Notes: generated by a model from the letters alone, not told the origin. DNA of 64,000 bases from Longitalea arenae (GCF_016924755.1 NZ_JAFFJX010000019.1:1-64000), one strand, 5' to 3'; shown: positions 46,701-55,514, numbered from the stretch's first letter. Numbers and translations are program-made.

Positions 46701-47391
46701 ATCCCGTAACGATCACTTCAGAAAGCACGCGCTCTTCTTCGTTGGTAAGTTCTATACTTAAAAAGGATTGTCCTTTGAACAAGACCACCCGGGGCGCTTT
46801 ACCCACGTACGAAAACCGGATGCTGTCACCCGGTTGCGCATGGAGCGTAAATTCACCTTTGCCATTGGTGAATACGCCTTTGTGATCGCCCAGGTTCTCT
46901 ACTGATACCTGGCCCAGGGGTGCATCCTCCTCTTTGCCGCTTACTTTTCCTTTTAATATGCGGGATGGCAATGAATCGCTTTCAGCGCGTAAAGCAGGAT
47001 TCACCACCGTAGCTTTACTTTCTTTCTTCTTGTCAATGGACCTGATGATGATAATGAAATTATCGGTGATCCTGTATCCCAGGGACCGGCCGCGCAAGAG
47101 GCTCCGCATCACTTCATCGAGCCCGGCTTCAACAAAATTCACACTGATCTTTTCTTTATCATTAAAGAGGTCGTTGCTATAAAAAACCACAAAGCCGGTT
47201 TGCCGGCGGATCTCACTGAAGACTTCACCCAATGCAGTACGTTTAGACCGGAACGTTATTTTAAATTCCTGCGCAGGATCGGCCAGTACGGAAAGGGGTA
47301 ATGTTGAAAGAATAACCACAACAGTGATGGATATCCAAAACAATCTCATTACCCGGATATTGCGGGGACAATGTCCGGAGGGAAATCTCAT
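43714..47391 (-). CDS. susC-like: SusC/RagA TonB-linked outer-membrane transporter with STN domain
   Basis: A 1225-residue TonB-dependent transporter. After a signal peptide an STN (secretin/TonB short) domain spans about residues 45-125, the part that contacts FecR-type anti-sigma factors. A carboxypeptidase-like domain (about 145-225) follows, then the plug with SEVIVTGFQN, GRAAGVSIQNVSG and IRVRGATSINGDNKPLWVVDG. The barrel fills the rest. The STN domain and the FecR and sigma genes upstream identify it as a signal-transducing importer that induces its own locus. An ATG 14 codons inside (MRLFWIS) is an alternative start. Confidence 0.93.
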   Translation of the reverse strand: MRFPSGHCPRNIRVMRLFWISITVVVILSTLPLSVLADPAQEFKITFRSKRTALGEVFSEIRRQTGFVVFYSNDLFNDKEKISVNFVEAGLDEVMRSLLRGRSLGYRITDNFIIIIRSIDKKKESKATVVNPALRAESDSLPSRILKGKVSGKEEDAPLGQVSVENLGDHKGVFTNGKGEFTLHAQPGDSIRFSYVGKAPRVVLFKGQSFLSIELTNEEERVLSEVIVTGFQNIDKNKFAGAAARLKADEIKLQGVADVSRMLEGRAAGVSIQNVSGTFGTAPKIRVRGATSINGDNKPLWVVDGVVLEDIVNISNDQLSSGDPTTLLGSAVAGLNANDIESFDILKDASATALYGARAMNGVVVITTKRGRAGKVAVNYTGNYSTQLKPVYNNFNIMNSAQQMSVLAELERKGILSPNILDGADYGVYGKMYDLMNGENGQFPLENTVEARKAFLTRYAMANTDWFDVLFRNNFVQEHSLSISSGTEKSQSYFSTSFYGDDGWTIADRVNRYTLNYRNNYKFNDRLSAGFATVGSVRQQRAPGALARNSNPVEGKFDRDFDINPFSYALNTSRTITPYDEAGNREYFRMNFAPFNIISELENNYLDLNLIDLRLQGDLSYRILKDLKYEFVGAVRYVRSTREHMITEHANMAEAYRSASTSTIRRNNKFLYRNPDDPEAQPEVVLPYGGFYNRTEDMLQNYDFRNSLTYSKIFKEKHTINILAGQQVKYADRQNFSNTGYGYQYENGGTPFTDFRILKQNIENNFPYYGMSRDYDRFVAFYASGNYSYDLKYNLTSTIRYDGSNRLGQSKRARWLPTWSVAGSWNVDQEAFMEAFPWTDYLTLRASYGLTASMGPATNSSIVLKNINTRRPFLTEVESVIQLANLENADLTWEKLYTTNLGLDAGLFKRRLTMSLDVYRRRSFDLISRIKTSGIGGETPKAANYADMESKGLELLLGGELIKQKHWGWRLNCTFGYNTTKITNAQNNPLIFDLVLAEGGNREGYPVRSLFSLNYKGLDHRTGKPTFTDQTGKISSDVYLQDDKIDYLVHEGPVDPTITGGVSNTFHYKGFSLNVFVTYQAGNRIRLYPAFQTRYSDMDAMPKEFTDRWIAPGDELYTDVPSILDAFSLSQLGGAYPYNNYNYSTQRVAKGDFIRLKTVSLSWQVQSNWVKKTGVNNLLLTAAATNPWLIYADDKLKGQDPEFFNAGGVAQPIQKQVTLSLKVGI

Positions 47392-47686
47392 ACTACAATT
47401 AGTTTTTTGATAACGGTTATACTATTTAGACAAGCATTCGTTTGAAACGGGTGACAACTATTATCTTATTTTTATTTTTTTCATTCATCACCACTCATAC
47501 AAACAATCGAAAAGTAACCGCTTACCAGTCGCCGCTTGCCGGCGCTGCAGGCTACTGATGTGAGTTATGGTTTATTGCTCACAGGCATGTGTTACAGGTT
47601 ACAGGTTGCAGGAATGATTGCAAAGCATACAGGATTGCATCTGTTACCTGAAAGCAGTAACAGCATTGTTAAAAAAAACCAGGAGA
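47392..47686. other. Region between FecR and SusC genes
   Basis: This 295-base AT-rich gap holds no gene. It contains a short heptamer array (unit GTTACAG, about 47589-47612). I see no consensus TAnnTTTG box before the SusC gene, which would fit use of the neighbouring ECF sigma factor instead. Confidence 0.5.
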
Positions 47687-48829
47687 TTATTTACGGGAAA
47701 TTATAACCCTGCCATCCGCTAATTCATAACGGATATCGCCGGAAGAGGCCAGCATACTGAAGAAAGCGTTCACTGGTTTATTGCGGTCCATAGCACCGGA
47801 GAAGTGCAAACCGGCCAGGGAAGGATCATCTAACTGAACATCTATATCGAACCATCTTTCTGCTACAGCGGCAATCTGCTGCAGTTTTTCATTATTGAAA
47901 TAATACAGGCCCTGCATCCAGCCCAGGACCGTGGCTTCATCGAATGATATTTTCTGCAATTGGCCATTACGGTCTTCCACTACCACCCCTTCACCGGGTG
48001 ATAAAATGATACGTTCGCCGGAAGCATTCTCAACAGCAACCGATCCGGTCACCAGCGAAATAGCGGTATACTCTTTATTATATGACCTGATATTAAAGGC
48101 TGTTCCCAGGGCTTTTACCGTTAAGCCATTTACCTGCACGGTAAAAGGCTGACTGGCATTGTGCGCCACCTTAAAATATGCTTCCCCTTTTAATTCAACC
48201 AGGCGTTCTGCGCGGGTGAACAACAGGGGGAACCGGAGTTCAGATACCGCATTCAGCCAAACTTTGCTGCCATCGGCCAATTGAAAAGCATAGCTCTTAC
48301 CGGCAGGCACCGTAAGTAGATTCCAGGCACCGGGATCAATGTTCGCATTCCGGGCCTGCTGCATCCATCGACTGAGTGAATCCTGTGCATGGGTATGTAC
48401 AATATTACCGTTGGCCAGTTTGATCTGAATATTTTTACCGGCCATTCCCTGCGATCGATCAAGGCTTGCTATAAAGTAGAGCGATACGATGATAATGCCT
48501 GCGATAACAGCGGCAACACTGTAACGCAACCATAAAGGTTGTGGGCGGCGTACTGGAATTGCAACGGTATCAGTAACCGGTTCTGCTGCCACTTCAGGAA
48601 GATTCACCCTTTGTTGTATAGCCTGCCAGGCATTGTCGACATTAAATTTGTCAAAGCTTACTGCCTTGCGCATAGCATACACCTGTTGCATTTGCTGCCA
48701 TAATTGCTCAACCTCCTGGTGCCGGGCGATCAGCGCCGAAAGACGTTGATCATCCTCCTCACCGATCTGGCCCGTCAGTTTATCTATTATGAGTTGCTCG
48801 ACATCATTCATATCAATATAATTGTTCAT
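47687..48829 (-). CDS. FecR-family anti-sigma factor
   Basis: A 380-residue inner-membrane anti-sigma factor. The cytoplasmic N-terminal part (about 1-100) binds the sigma factor. A membrane span covers residues 102-122 (YSVAAVIAGIIIVSLYFIAS). The FecR domain lies in the periplasm (about 165-280, VPAGKSYAFQLADGSKVWLNAVSEL), and a DUF4974 C-terminal domain (YYFNNEKLQQIAAVAERWFDIDV) follows. It senses the STN domain of the transporter encoded downstream and then releases the sigma factor encoded 36 bases upstream. Confidence 0.93.
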   Translation of the reverse strand: MNNYIDMNDVEQLIIDKLTGQIGEEDDQRLSALIARHQEVEQLWQQMQQVYAMRKAVSFDKFNVDNAWQAIQQRVNLPEVAAEPVTDTVAIPVRRPQPLWLRYSVAAVIAGIIIVSLYFIASLDRSQGMAGKNIQIKLANGNIVHTHAQDSLSRWMQQARNANIDPGAWNLLTVPAGKSYAFQLADGSKVWLNAVSELRFPLLFTRAERLVELKGEAYFKVAHNASQPFTVQVNGLTVKALGTAFNIRSYNKEYTAISLVTGSVAVENASGERIILSPGEGVVVEDRNGQLQKISFDEATVLGWMQGLYYFNNEKLQQIAAVAERWFDIDVQLDDPSLAGLHFSGAMDRNKPVNAFFSMLASSGDIRYELADGRVIISRK

Positions 48830-48865
48830 GGCAAGTATAAATCAAACATCAGGGGGTGTAATACA

Positions 48866-49447
48866 TTAAGACAATAAAATATATAAAACGGGTGACAAAC
48901 CGGTAAAATAATAATAGTCGCGCAGACTTTCACGGAGTTTTGCAAATGCCCGCCGCAGCTGGGTTTTAACCGTATTAACGGTTACACCGGTAATAAAAGC
49001 TGCTTCCTGGTACTTTTTGCCTTCCACGCAAACCAGCTCAAAGATACGTTTGCATTGCTCCGGTAACTGGGCAATAACATTCTGCACCATTTGGGCCGTT
49101 TCCTGGATCTCCATGACATGGGTATTTTCAATGATGTCTATACGCTCCTGGTAAGTTCTCTCTTTGCGGTTGATCCTGCTCTTATGCTTTAATACATTTA
49201 AAGCAGCGTGTTTCACCATGGTAGTGAGGTAAGATCCCAACGACTGTTGTATAATTTCAAATTTTCGTTCCTGCCAAAATTTTACAAAAACATCCTGCAC
49301 CAGGTCTTCCGCTTCTCCTTCATCCTGTAATAACAGGTACGCCTGTATACAAAGCGTTTTGTAATACCTTTGAAATAACGCTTTAAACCCTTGTGGGTCA
49401 GAGGTTCTTAGCAATTGTAGCAGGACATGGTCTGTTTCAGCACCCAT
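48866..49447 (-). CDS. ECF RNA polymerase sigma factor (SusC/FecR-linked, FecI-like)
   Basis: A 193-residue ECF sigma factor. Region 2 shows DEGEAEDLVQDVFVKFWQER and region 4 shows GKKYQEAAFITGVTVNTVKTQLRRA. The C-terminal tail is hydrophobic (YYYFTGLSPVLYILLS), as in many FecR-controlled sigma factors of this phylum. It sits first in the transcription order and should drive the SusCD locus when FecR lets go. Confidence 0.92.
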   Translation of the reverse strand: MGAETDHVLLQLLRTSDPQGFKALFQRYYKTLCIQAYLLLQDEGEAEDLVQDVFVKFWQERKFEIIQQSLGSYLTTMVKHAALNVLKHKSRINRKERTYQERIDIIENTHVMEIQETAQMVQNVIAQLPEQCKRIFELVCVEGKKYQEAAFITGVTVNTVKTQLRRAFAKLRESLRDYYYFTGLSPVLYILLS

Positions 49448-49904
49448 TTTAGTTTAAGGTTTATGCCGTTAAAATATAAGTTTTACGTACCAGTCTCTCA
49501 ACCAGGTACATAAACGTAAGCCGCGTTCGCCAAAAGCGGACACACTGTACGATGACGGGCGCGGAAATGAGTTGCTATGATTCGTGCATTCCGTTTGTAA
49601 TGTTCACAAGCAATGGTAGAAGACTTTTTAACAGGTACGTTCTTACTATTATAGCGTTCGCTCCCTACTGCCTTTCAACGGCATTCATTCAGGTCTTTCT
49701 TCATGTACAGGATTATTTAACAGCAGATTGAATTCCTAATGTACTGAAAAAGTTTTGAAACTTACAAACGTTTATGCTAAAAAGTAAGTAAAGACATGTA
49801 TTGTAAGGGAAACATTTATTAAAGAGGAGTTTTATATTTATTGAATCCCAGTTTATTAGTTCCTAAGTTATTAAGTTCATTCCTTCGTATACGTCCTGAA
49901 TAAC
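49448..49904. other. Gene-free region between two sigma-factor genes
   Basis: I see no protein-coding frame or structured RNA in this 457-base stretch. It is AT-rich and ends with an octamer array. The promoter of the SusCD sigma factor must lie near 49450-49520. The only visible structure there is an imperfect inverted repeat built on TTTACGTACC and GGTACATAAACGTAA (about 49483-49519). Confidence 0.5.
49850..49881. repeat. Octamer tandem repeat (unit AGTTNNNN)
   Basis: Four degenerate units, the same family as the array at 12847-12930, lie 24 bases past the stop of the minus-strand sigma factor gene. Confidence 0.75.
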
Positions 49905-50537
49905 TCACCAACTTGTATGCCTGCAATAAACGGCAACAAAATAAATAAAGAGAGGGATGGCAAATAGTTCGGCCGCTGCCAGTCTTTCACGCAATAACCG
50001 GATGGCGTTAATGCGATGCTGCGACACCATCATCGGTGAAAGCCCCAGCTGTTCGGCTGCAGCAGGCATTGTAAGGCGATCGCAAAAGATAGCCCTGAAT
50101 ACAGTTTGCTCCGGTCCAGGCAGCTCCATTACCTGTTGTTGCAACTGGCAAAGCGCAGCCAGACGAACGGCTTCATCATCGAACCGCGCATTTGTATGTA
50201 GCGCTTGTTCTAACCAGCTGGCTTCCGCCGCCGTTGCTTCCATTTGTTCCGCCCTGGTATAAGCGAAACAGGTGTTGCGTACCGTTATATACAGAAAAGC
50301 CTTGATGTCAGCCATTGTATTGAAGCGGTCGCGCATAAGGAATAATTTTATCAACGTTTCCTGAACAATAAAATGCGCTTCCGTTTCCTGAACGATCAAC
50401 TGCCGGGCAAAATCGGTTAACAGGAAATAGTGTTCGTCATACAATGCGCTAACGGCGAAGTAGCTGCCTTGCTTAAACTCGGTAAGGACATCCTGGTTAC
50501 GGGGCGACAGGGTCATGGGCATAATTAAAATTGACAT
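49905..50537 (-). CDS. ECF-like sigma factor with hydrophobic C-terminal tail
   Basis: A 210-residue ECF-type sigma factor. Region 2 is seen as AHFIVQETLIKLFLMRDRF with ADIKAFLYITVRNTCFAY, and region 4 as DRLTMPAAAEQLGLSPMMVSQHRINAIRLLRE. The motifs are more divergent than in the sigma factor at 48866. After region 4 comes LFAIPLFIYFVAVYCRHTSW, a short hydrophobic segment that could bind the membrane or a partner. No FecR or anti-sigma gene lies next to it, so its control is unknown. Confidence 0.75.
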   Translation of the reverse strand: MSILIMPMTLSPRNQDVLTEFKQGSYFAVSALYDEHYFLLTDFARQLIVQETEAHFIVQETLIKLFLMRDRFNTMADIKAFLYITVRNTCFAYTRAEQMEATAAEASWLEQALHTNARFDDEAVRLAALCQLQQQVMELPGPEQTVFRAIFCDRLTMPAAAEQLGLSPMMVSQHRINAIRLLRERLAAAELFAIPLFIYFVAVYCRHTSW

Positions 50538-50876
50538 GAAATGTTAAAGGGGGATAAAGCTTTGCGGAGATGAGCTCGCAGGATTACATGTTGGGCGATA
50601 AGGTTTGGGGGAAAAGCTATAGCAAAATGAACCTGGTCTTGCAGTGCATCGTATCAGATCTGAACGCTATACCTGGTGTACCGCCAGGAAGTAAATATAA
50701 TAAATTGATGCATTCGCAACGGCATTTGCTGCTAAAATCGTAAATTTCTTTATCAACAGCTGCGTTAGCGGTTGCAGCCGGAAACCGGTTAAACATTTTG
50801 ATTCACGTTCATCGTTTTTCATTGTACGGTAAAAATTGCGCGTCTTAAATGAATGAGTACTGGCATTATAGTTGAA
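50538..50876. other. Gene-free region between divergent genes
   Basis: I see no gene or obvious RNA structure here. A promoter for the TerB-like gene lies at the right end (see 50877). Confidence 0.5.
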
Positions 50877-50884
50877 TAATTTTG
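50877..50884 (+). promoter_or_regulatory. Putative -7 promoter box before the TerB-like gene
   Basis: TAATTTTG matches TAnnTTTG and lies 22 bases before the ATG at 50906. It overlaps an upstream TTG that would otherwise be a possible start, which favours the ATG. No clear -33 box is seen. Confidence 0.5.
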
Positions 50885-50905
50885 CTCACACAAAAACAAG
50901 AAGCT

Positions 50906-51331
50906 ATGTACACTGGTTTGCTGAAAGCCCCCGAAGAGGGCATTTGTCATTTGTTCTATTATTGTTGTATGAAAGATGGTGCATTCAAGGAATCTGAGCT
51001 GGATATTATCTCTGATAAAATGGTAAGCCTGGATATCCACAAAAAACTCAATTTCCGGGATGAAATGCAAAAGTATAAATCGTATAAAGACCAGATCACC
51101 GATGAAGAAGGTTATCTGAAATATCTGATCAGCATTATCAAGCCAACCCACACGCTTGCTTTGTTTTCCTGGTGTCTTGAATTGTGTACCGGTGATAACA
51201 ATATCAGTTTTGAAGAAGAACAACTGCTATCACGCATCGCCCGCTTGTTGAATATAGGGGATACCGAAAAAGAATTGCTGCAACGAGCCATGATCCAACG
51301 CAGTGCAGTGTTAAAAGAAAAAGAGTTTTAA
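50906..51331 (+). CDS. TerB-like (tellurite-resistance fold) protein
   Basis: A 141-residue helical, acidic cytoplasmic protein. The arrangement of ICHLFYYCCMKDGAFKESELDIISDKM and a later CTGDNNISFEEEQLLSRIARLLNI resembles the two acidic DG/DN-plus-glutamate motifs of the TerB fold, which bind metal in family members. The function is unknown; TerB-like proteins are linked to stress and membrane-associated complexes. The ATG at 50906 is preferred to a TTG eight codons earlier because a promoter box overlaps that TTG. Confidence 0.6.
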   Translation: MYTGLLKAPEEGICHLFYYCCMKDGAFKESELDIISDKMVSLDIHKKLNFRDEMQKYKSYKDQITDEEGYLKYLISIIKPTHTLALFSWCLELCTGDNNISFEEEQLLSRIARLLNIGDTEKELLQRAMIQRSAVLKEKEF

Positions 51332-51383
51332 CCTGCGGCCCGTATAGGGGGTATTTTAAGTCCCCTTCTGGGGGTGGGGGCAT

Positions 51384-51415
51384 AAAAAAAGCCGGATGCC
51401 TACCCGGCACCCGGC
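51384..51415 (-). terminator. Rho-independent terminator of the gamma-glutamyltransferase gene
   Basis: Read on the minus strand, GCCGGGTGCC pairs with GGCATCCGGC (one mismatch) and is followed by seven T residues (51384-51390). It lies about 190 bases past the stop at 51607. A second small stem (CCCCTTCTGGGG, 51362-51373) lies beside it. Confidence 0.75.
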
Positions 51416-51606
51416 GTGCTACCACATCTCTATTCTTCCATGCGTTATTTTTGATTGAATTCCTTCAGCATCCAGATTTCTTACTCACTTTTCAATACCT
51501 CAATAATTACTTTGTATATATATCAACAACAAAATTGTGCCACTGCCGCGCCTGCCTGAGCAACATATTAAAACTTATGATATGTAGTTTATTTTCTACG
51601 ATTTAC

Positions 51607-53445
51607 CTACCACCCTACCCCATAATCTTCACCATGATTACTTGATCCGCCCCATAAACTGCCATGTTTGCGATCGAAGTAAATGGCATTCACTGGACCG
51701 GATGTACGATCTTCAAAACTCAGTTTATAACCCATCTTTATCAATTCACGGCGGATCCAATCGGGTGTGTTGCTGTTCAACAGGATAGAGCCGGGTTTAG
51801 GTTTACGGTCTTCCCCACCCAGCGACAGGTACAATTGATAGGTATTCACATTGGCTGCTTCCACCGCTTCCTGAACAGTCATGCCAAATTCAGTTACATT
51901 CAGAAAGAACTGCAGCAGGTTCTGATCCTGGGTATCGCCACCCTGCACGGCGAATGACAGGTAGGGTTTCCCATCTTTCAGCGCCAGTGTAGGGGTAAGC
52001 GTTACCCGCGGCCTTTTGCCCGGCTCAAGCACATTAAAAGGGTTCAACACCGAATCCAGTACAAAACTTTGCATCCGCTGACTCATACCAATACCGGTAC
52101 GGCCGGCAATACAGGCGGGCAGCCAGCCGCCACTGGGGGTAACCGAAACCACCCAGCCAGCCGAGTCGGCCGCTTCCACTGAAGTGGTGCCCCGCCATAC
52201 CTGCTCAAGGTATTTTTCATCAATGGGCGCTGCCGCCAGCGGTTTATCGCTTTTCCACCGTTGCAAATAATGGCTGAAAGGGTTTGAACCGCCTTCAAAT
52301 GGGTATGGGTCGCCCGGCATTGCGGGTGTGAGATTTTTGGCAGGATCGATCAGCTTCGCCCGCTCCTTTGCATATTCCTTCGAAAGCAATCCTTTCATCG
52401 GTTCCCTGGGACCAACATATGGATCGCCATAATAAAAATCGCGGTCGGCAAAAGCCAGTTGCATGGCCTGGGTTACCGTATGAATATAACGGGCCGAATT
52501 ATAGCCCATGCTTTTCAGATCAAAATTCTCCAGGATGTTCAGGGCCTGCAACATGGCCGGCCCTTGCGTCCATTGCTGTAATTTATACACCTCAATGCCT
52601 TTATAATTGATGCTCACCGGTTCTTCAATCTGCACTTTCCAGCGGGCCAGATCTTCTTCCGTTATTAAACCGCCCTGCTCTTTACAGCCCCGCACAAATT
52701 CTTTGGCAATATCACCGGTATAGAAGCGCGCATTGGCGGCGTAGATCGCTTCTTTCCGGCTCTTTCCTTTTTTCAGCGCCTGCTGTTCTGCTTCTACCAT
52801 TTTGCGCAGCGTTTCATACAGATCGCTTTGTTTAAAGATCTCGCCGGCTTCGGGCGCTTCCCGCTCCTGGCCGGCATGGGGCAGAAAGACTGCTTTTGAA
52901 TAGGGCCATTGTTTGATGCGGTCCTTGCCGCGTTCGATGCTGTTCGCGGTTTGCGCTTCAATAGGATAACCAGCCGCCAATTGCATCGCTGGCGCCAGTA
53001 CTTCTTTTAAACTCATGGTTCCGTATTCGGCCAGCATGGTGCAGATGCCGCCGGGTGTGCCAGGTGTTACCGCCGAAAGCGGTCCATATTCCGGCGGATA
53101 ATGCAAACCTTTCTCTTTAAAGAATGCAGTGGTGGCTCCCGTGGGCGCAACCCCCAACGCATTTATGCCGATCACTTTGCCGGTCTTAGGATTATAGATC
53201 AGGGCCTGGGTTTCCCCACCCCAGCTGAGTACATCCCACATGGTGCAGGTGGCTGCAATCATGGCGCATGCTGCATCCACTGCATTGCCGCCTTTTTGAA
53301 AGATGGCAGCGCCGGCTGTGGCAGCCAGTGGTTTACCGGTGATGGCCATCCAGTTTTTAGCATGCAGGGGCGGTTTTTGTGTTTGTTGTGCCTCGAGGGA
53401 AAGGAGCTGGCAGAGGGAAATACCAAGGACCAGAAGTTTTCTCAT
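51607..53445 (-). CDS. Gamma-glutamyltransferase-family protein (exported)
   Basis: A 612-residue Ntn-hydrolase with a signal peptide (LLVLGISLCQLLSLEAQQ). The N-terminal half carries GNAVDAACAMIAATC and GVAPTG; the autocatalytic threonine lies in GTTSVEAADSAGW, around residue 420, where the enzyme is cut into two subunits. The later region (TLTPTLALKDGKP, VQGGDTQDQNLL) departs from the classical GSPGG motif. Such proteins act on gamma-glutamyl bonds of glutathione or related compounds in the periplasm, but the divergent motifs leave the substrate open. Its length fits the family. Confidence 0.88.
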   Translation of the reverse strand: MRKLLVLGISLCQLLSLEAQQTQKPPLHAKNWMAITGKPLAATAGAAIFQKGGNAVDAACAMIAATCTMWDVLSWGGETQALIYNPKTGKVIGINALGVAPTGATTAFFKEKGLHYPPEYGPLSAVTPGTPGGICTMLAEYGTMSLKEVLAPAMQLAAGYPIEAQTANSIERGKDRIKQWPYSKAVFLPHAGQEREAPEAGEIFKQSDLYETLRKMVEAEQQALKKGKSRKEAIYAANARFYTGDIAKEFVRGCKEQGGLITEEDLARWKVQIEEPVSINYKGIEVYKLQQWTQGPAMLQALNILENFDLKSMGYNSARYIHTVTQAMQLAFADRDFYYGDPYVGPREPMKGLLSKEYAKERAKLIDPAKNLTPAMPGDPYPFEGGSNPFSHYLQRWKSDKPLAAAPIDEKYLEQVWRGTTSVEAADSAGWVVSVTPSGGWLPACIAGRTGIGMSQRMQSFVLDSVLNPFNVLEPGKRPRVTLTPTLALKDGKPYLSFAVQGGDTQDQNLLQFFLNVTEFGMTVQEAVEAANVNTYQLYLSLGGEDRKPKPGSILLNSNTPDWIRRELIKMGYKLSFEDRTSGPVNAIYFDRKHGSLWGGSSNHGEDYGVGW

Positions 53446-53648
53446 ATGATGTGTTTTGTATCCTAAAGATACGCTTCCAAAGCAGCCATTTCGGTAGCTG
53501 TAGAACTTTTTCTACAGCACATGCCATTTAAGTCAGGTGGTAAAAAATTGAAAGTGATCTTCTTAGTTGTTAACCGCTTGTGGGGGAAGGGTTAAACGAA
53601 GAACAATTGAACAACCATTGATGGTACAAAATTTCATTAGCATGACAC

Positions 53649-55289
53649 ATGAAATACATCTTTTATATACCGCTGGTGGCCATACTTTTGGCTGCCTGCG
53701 GCAATACTGCCGAGAACGAGAATGAAGCTGATGGCAACGGCGGCGCAAAAGGCGGATCAAAGAACATTTCCTCCCGCGATTATAGCATCACCAAGGAGAA
53801 TTCTTATAGCGACCTGTTTTTAGACAGCACCGCCCTGGTTGACTATATTGTTCGCGACTCGGTGCCCGACTCGGTTTCCCGGCGCATGATCAGTTTTTAC
53901 AACGCCCGCAATTACCAGTTCGCCTGGTTCACCAGCGAAGGGTTTACTGAAGAAGCGCAGGCTTTCTGGAACCTTTTCGATCATTATGTCACTTATTCCG
54001 GTGATACCACTATGCACAACAGGCCGCTGGAAAAACAGATGAACCGCTTGCTGGGCGACACGCTTGTGGTAAGCGCCAGTAACAAGACCTTCCTGCGAAC
54101 CGAATTGCAACTGACAGAAAGTTTAATGAAATACGCCCTGAAGAATTTTGAAAAAGGTTATGTAAAGCGCAAAGAGCTGGAAAGGTTCGTGCCCTTTAAA
54201 AAGGCAGATCCTATTCAACTGGCTGACTCCCTGTTGTCTAAAAAGCATAAAGACAATAAATATTTCGAAGACATTAATGCCAATTATAAGGCATTGAAAG
54301 ACCAGTTACAGAAATATGTCGATATTCATAAAAAAGGCGGCTGGCCGGCCATTGCGCCCGCTGATAAACCCCTGAAAAGAGGCGATTCCAGTCCCAATGT
54401 CATCCTTATCAAAAAATACCTGGCCATCACCGGCGATCTGCCTACTCACGATACCTCGGCCATATTCAATGACACGCTTGCCCAGGGCATTACCAATTAC
54501 CAGGAACGGTTCGGCCTGAAGCCCACTGGTACCTTAACTAAAGATCTCATTAAGGAAATGAATGTGTCTGTGCGTGACCGCATTGAGCAGTTACTGATCA
54601 ACCTGGGCCGTATGCGCTGGATGCCGAATCAATCGAATGGTACCCTTATCCTGGTCAATATCCCCGAATTCAATTTACATGTCATGGAAAATGGCCGCAA
54701 GGTCTTTGATATGAATGTGGTGGTAGGTAAAGAAGGGCACAGCACCATGCAATTTACCGGCACCATGAACCAGATCGTATTTGCGCCCTACTGGAATATT
54801 CCGCCGCGTATTGTAGTTAATGAAATATTACCCGAGATCGAAAAAGACCCGGAATACCTCGCAAAAAATGAAATGGAAGACCAGGGCGATAAAGACGGCG
54901 ACGGCATCCCCGATATCAGGCAGTTGCCGGGCGAGAAAAATTCATTGGGTAAGGTGAAATTCCTGTTCCCAAACAGCTTCGATATTTACCTGCACGACAC
55001 CCCGGCCAAAAGTTTATTCAGCAGGAACAAAAGGGCGTTCAGCCATGGCTGTATCCGGCTGGCCGATGCCCAAAAAATGGCAGAGTATCTCTTACGCAAT
55101 GATCCCGACTGGGACAGTGGCAAAATAGCAGCAGCTATGAGCGGTACAGAACAAAAGGTCGTAAAGCTGAAAAATAAGGCGGAAGTGTTCATTACGTATT
55201 ATACCGCCTGGGTAGACGAAACCGGCCGTTTGAACTTCAGAGACGACGTGTACGGGCACGACAAAAAGATAAAAGCAAAGATGTTTTAA
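53649..55289 (+). CDS. L,D-transpeptidase lipoprotein (YcbB-like)
   Basis: A 546-residue lipoprotein (lipobox LLAAC, Cys17) that makes 3-3 crosslinks in peptidoglycan or attaches proteins to it. A scaffold domain covers the first 220 residues. A peptidoglycan-binding domain follows (KPLKRGDSSPNVILIKKYL to TGTLTKDLIKEMN, about 240-310). The YkuD catalytic domain ends in FSHGCIRLAD, with His466 and Cys468. The order and length are those of large YcbB-type enzymes. The gene stands alone on the plus strand, 203 bases from the divergent gamma-glutamyltransferase. Confidence 0.92.
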   Translation: MKYIFYIPLVAILLAACGNTAENENEADGNGGAKGGSKNISSRDYSITKENSYSDLFLDSTALVDYIVRDSVPDSVSRRMISFYNARNYQFAWFTSEGFTEEAQAFWNLFDHYVTYSGDTTMHNRPLEKQMNRLLGDTLVVSASNKTFLRTELQLTESLMKYALKNFEKGYVKRKELERFVPFKKADPIQLADSLLSKKHKDNKYFEDINANYKALKDQLQKYVDIHKKGGWPAIAPADKPLKRGDSSPNVILIKKYLAITGDLPTHDTSAIFNDTLAQGITNYQERFGLKPTGTLTKDLIKEMNVSVRDRIEQLLINLGRMRWMPNQSNGTLILVNIPEFNLHVMENGRKVFDMNVVVGKEGHSTMQFTGTMNQIVFAPYWNIPPRIVVNEILPEIEKDPEYLAKNEMEDQGDKDGDGIPDIRQLPGEKNSLGKVKFLFPNSFDIYLHDTPAKSLFSRNKRAFSHGCIRLADAQKMAEYLLRNDPDWDSGKIAAAMSGTEQKVVKLKNKAEVFITYYTAWVDETGRLNFRDDVYGHDKKIKAKMF

Positions 55290-55506
55290 ACAGCTGTGCG
55301 CAGCATGGCCACGCAGTTTCTAACTGGGTGGTACACGCTCTAATGCTATTTGGGTAAAAATTTTTACAACTATGGTAATACCGTTTTCAGCTTGTCCGCG
55401 ATCAAAAAACAGGGACTGCTATTTAAAACGCAGCTGTGGAGCGATCTTGGGCGGATAAATTTCATTAATTAGGATTTTTTTCTAATTATAGCATGAGAAT
55501 TGCTTT

Positions 55507-55514
55507 TACCTTTG
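55507..55514 (+). promoter_or_regulatory. Putative -7 promoter box before the 89-aa gene
   Basis: TACCTTTG fits TAnnTTTG and lies 28 bases before the ATG at 55542. No TTTG box is found 19 bases further upstream, only a T-run. Confidence 0.5.
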
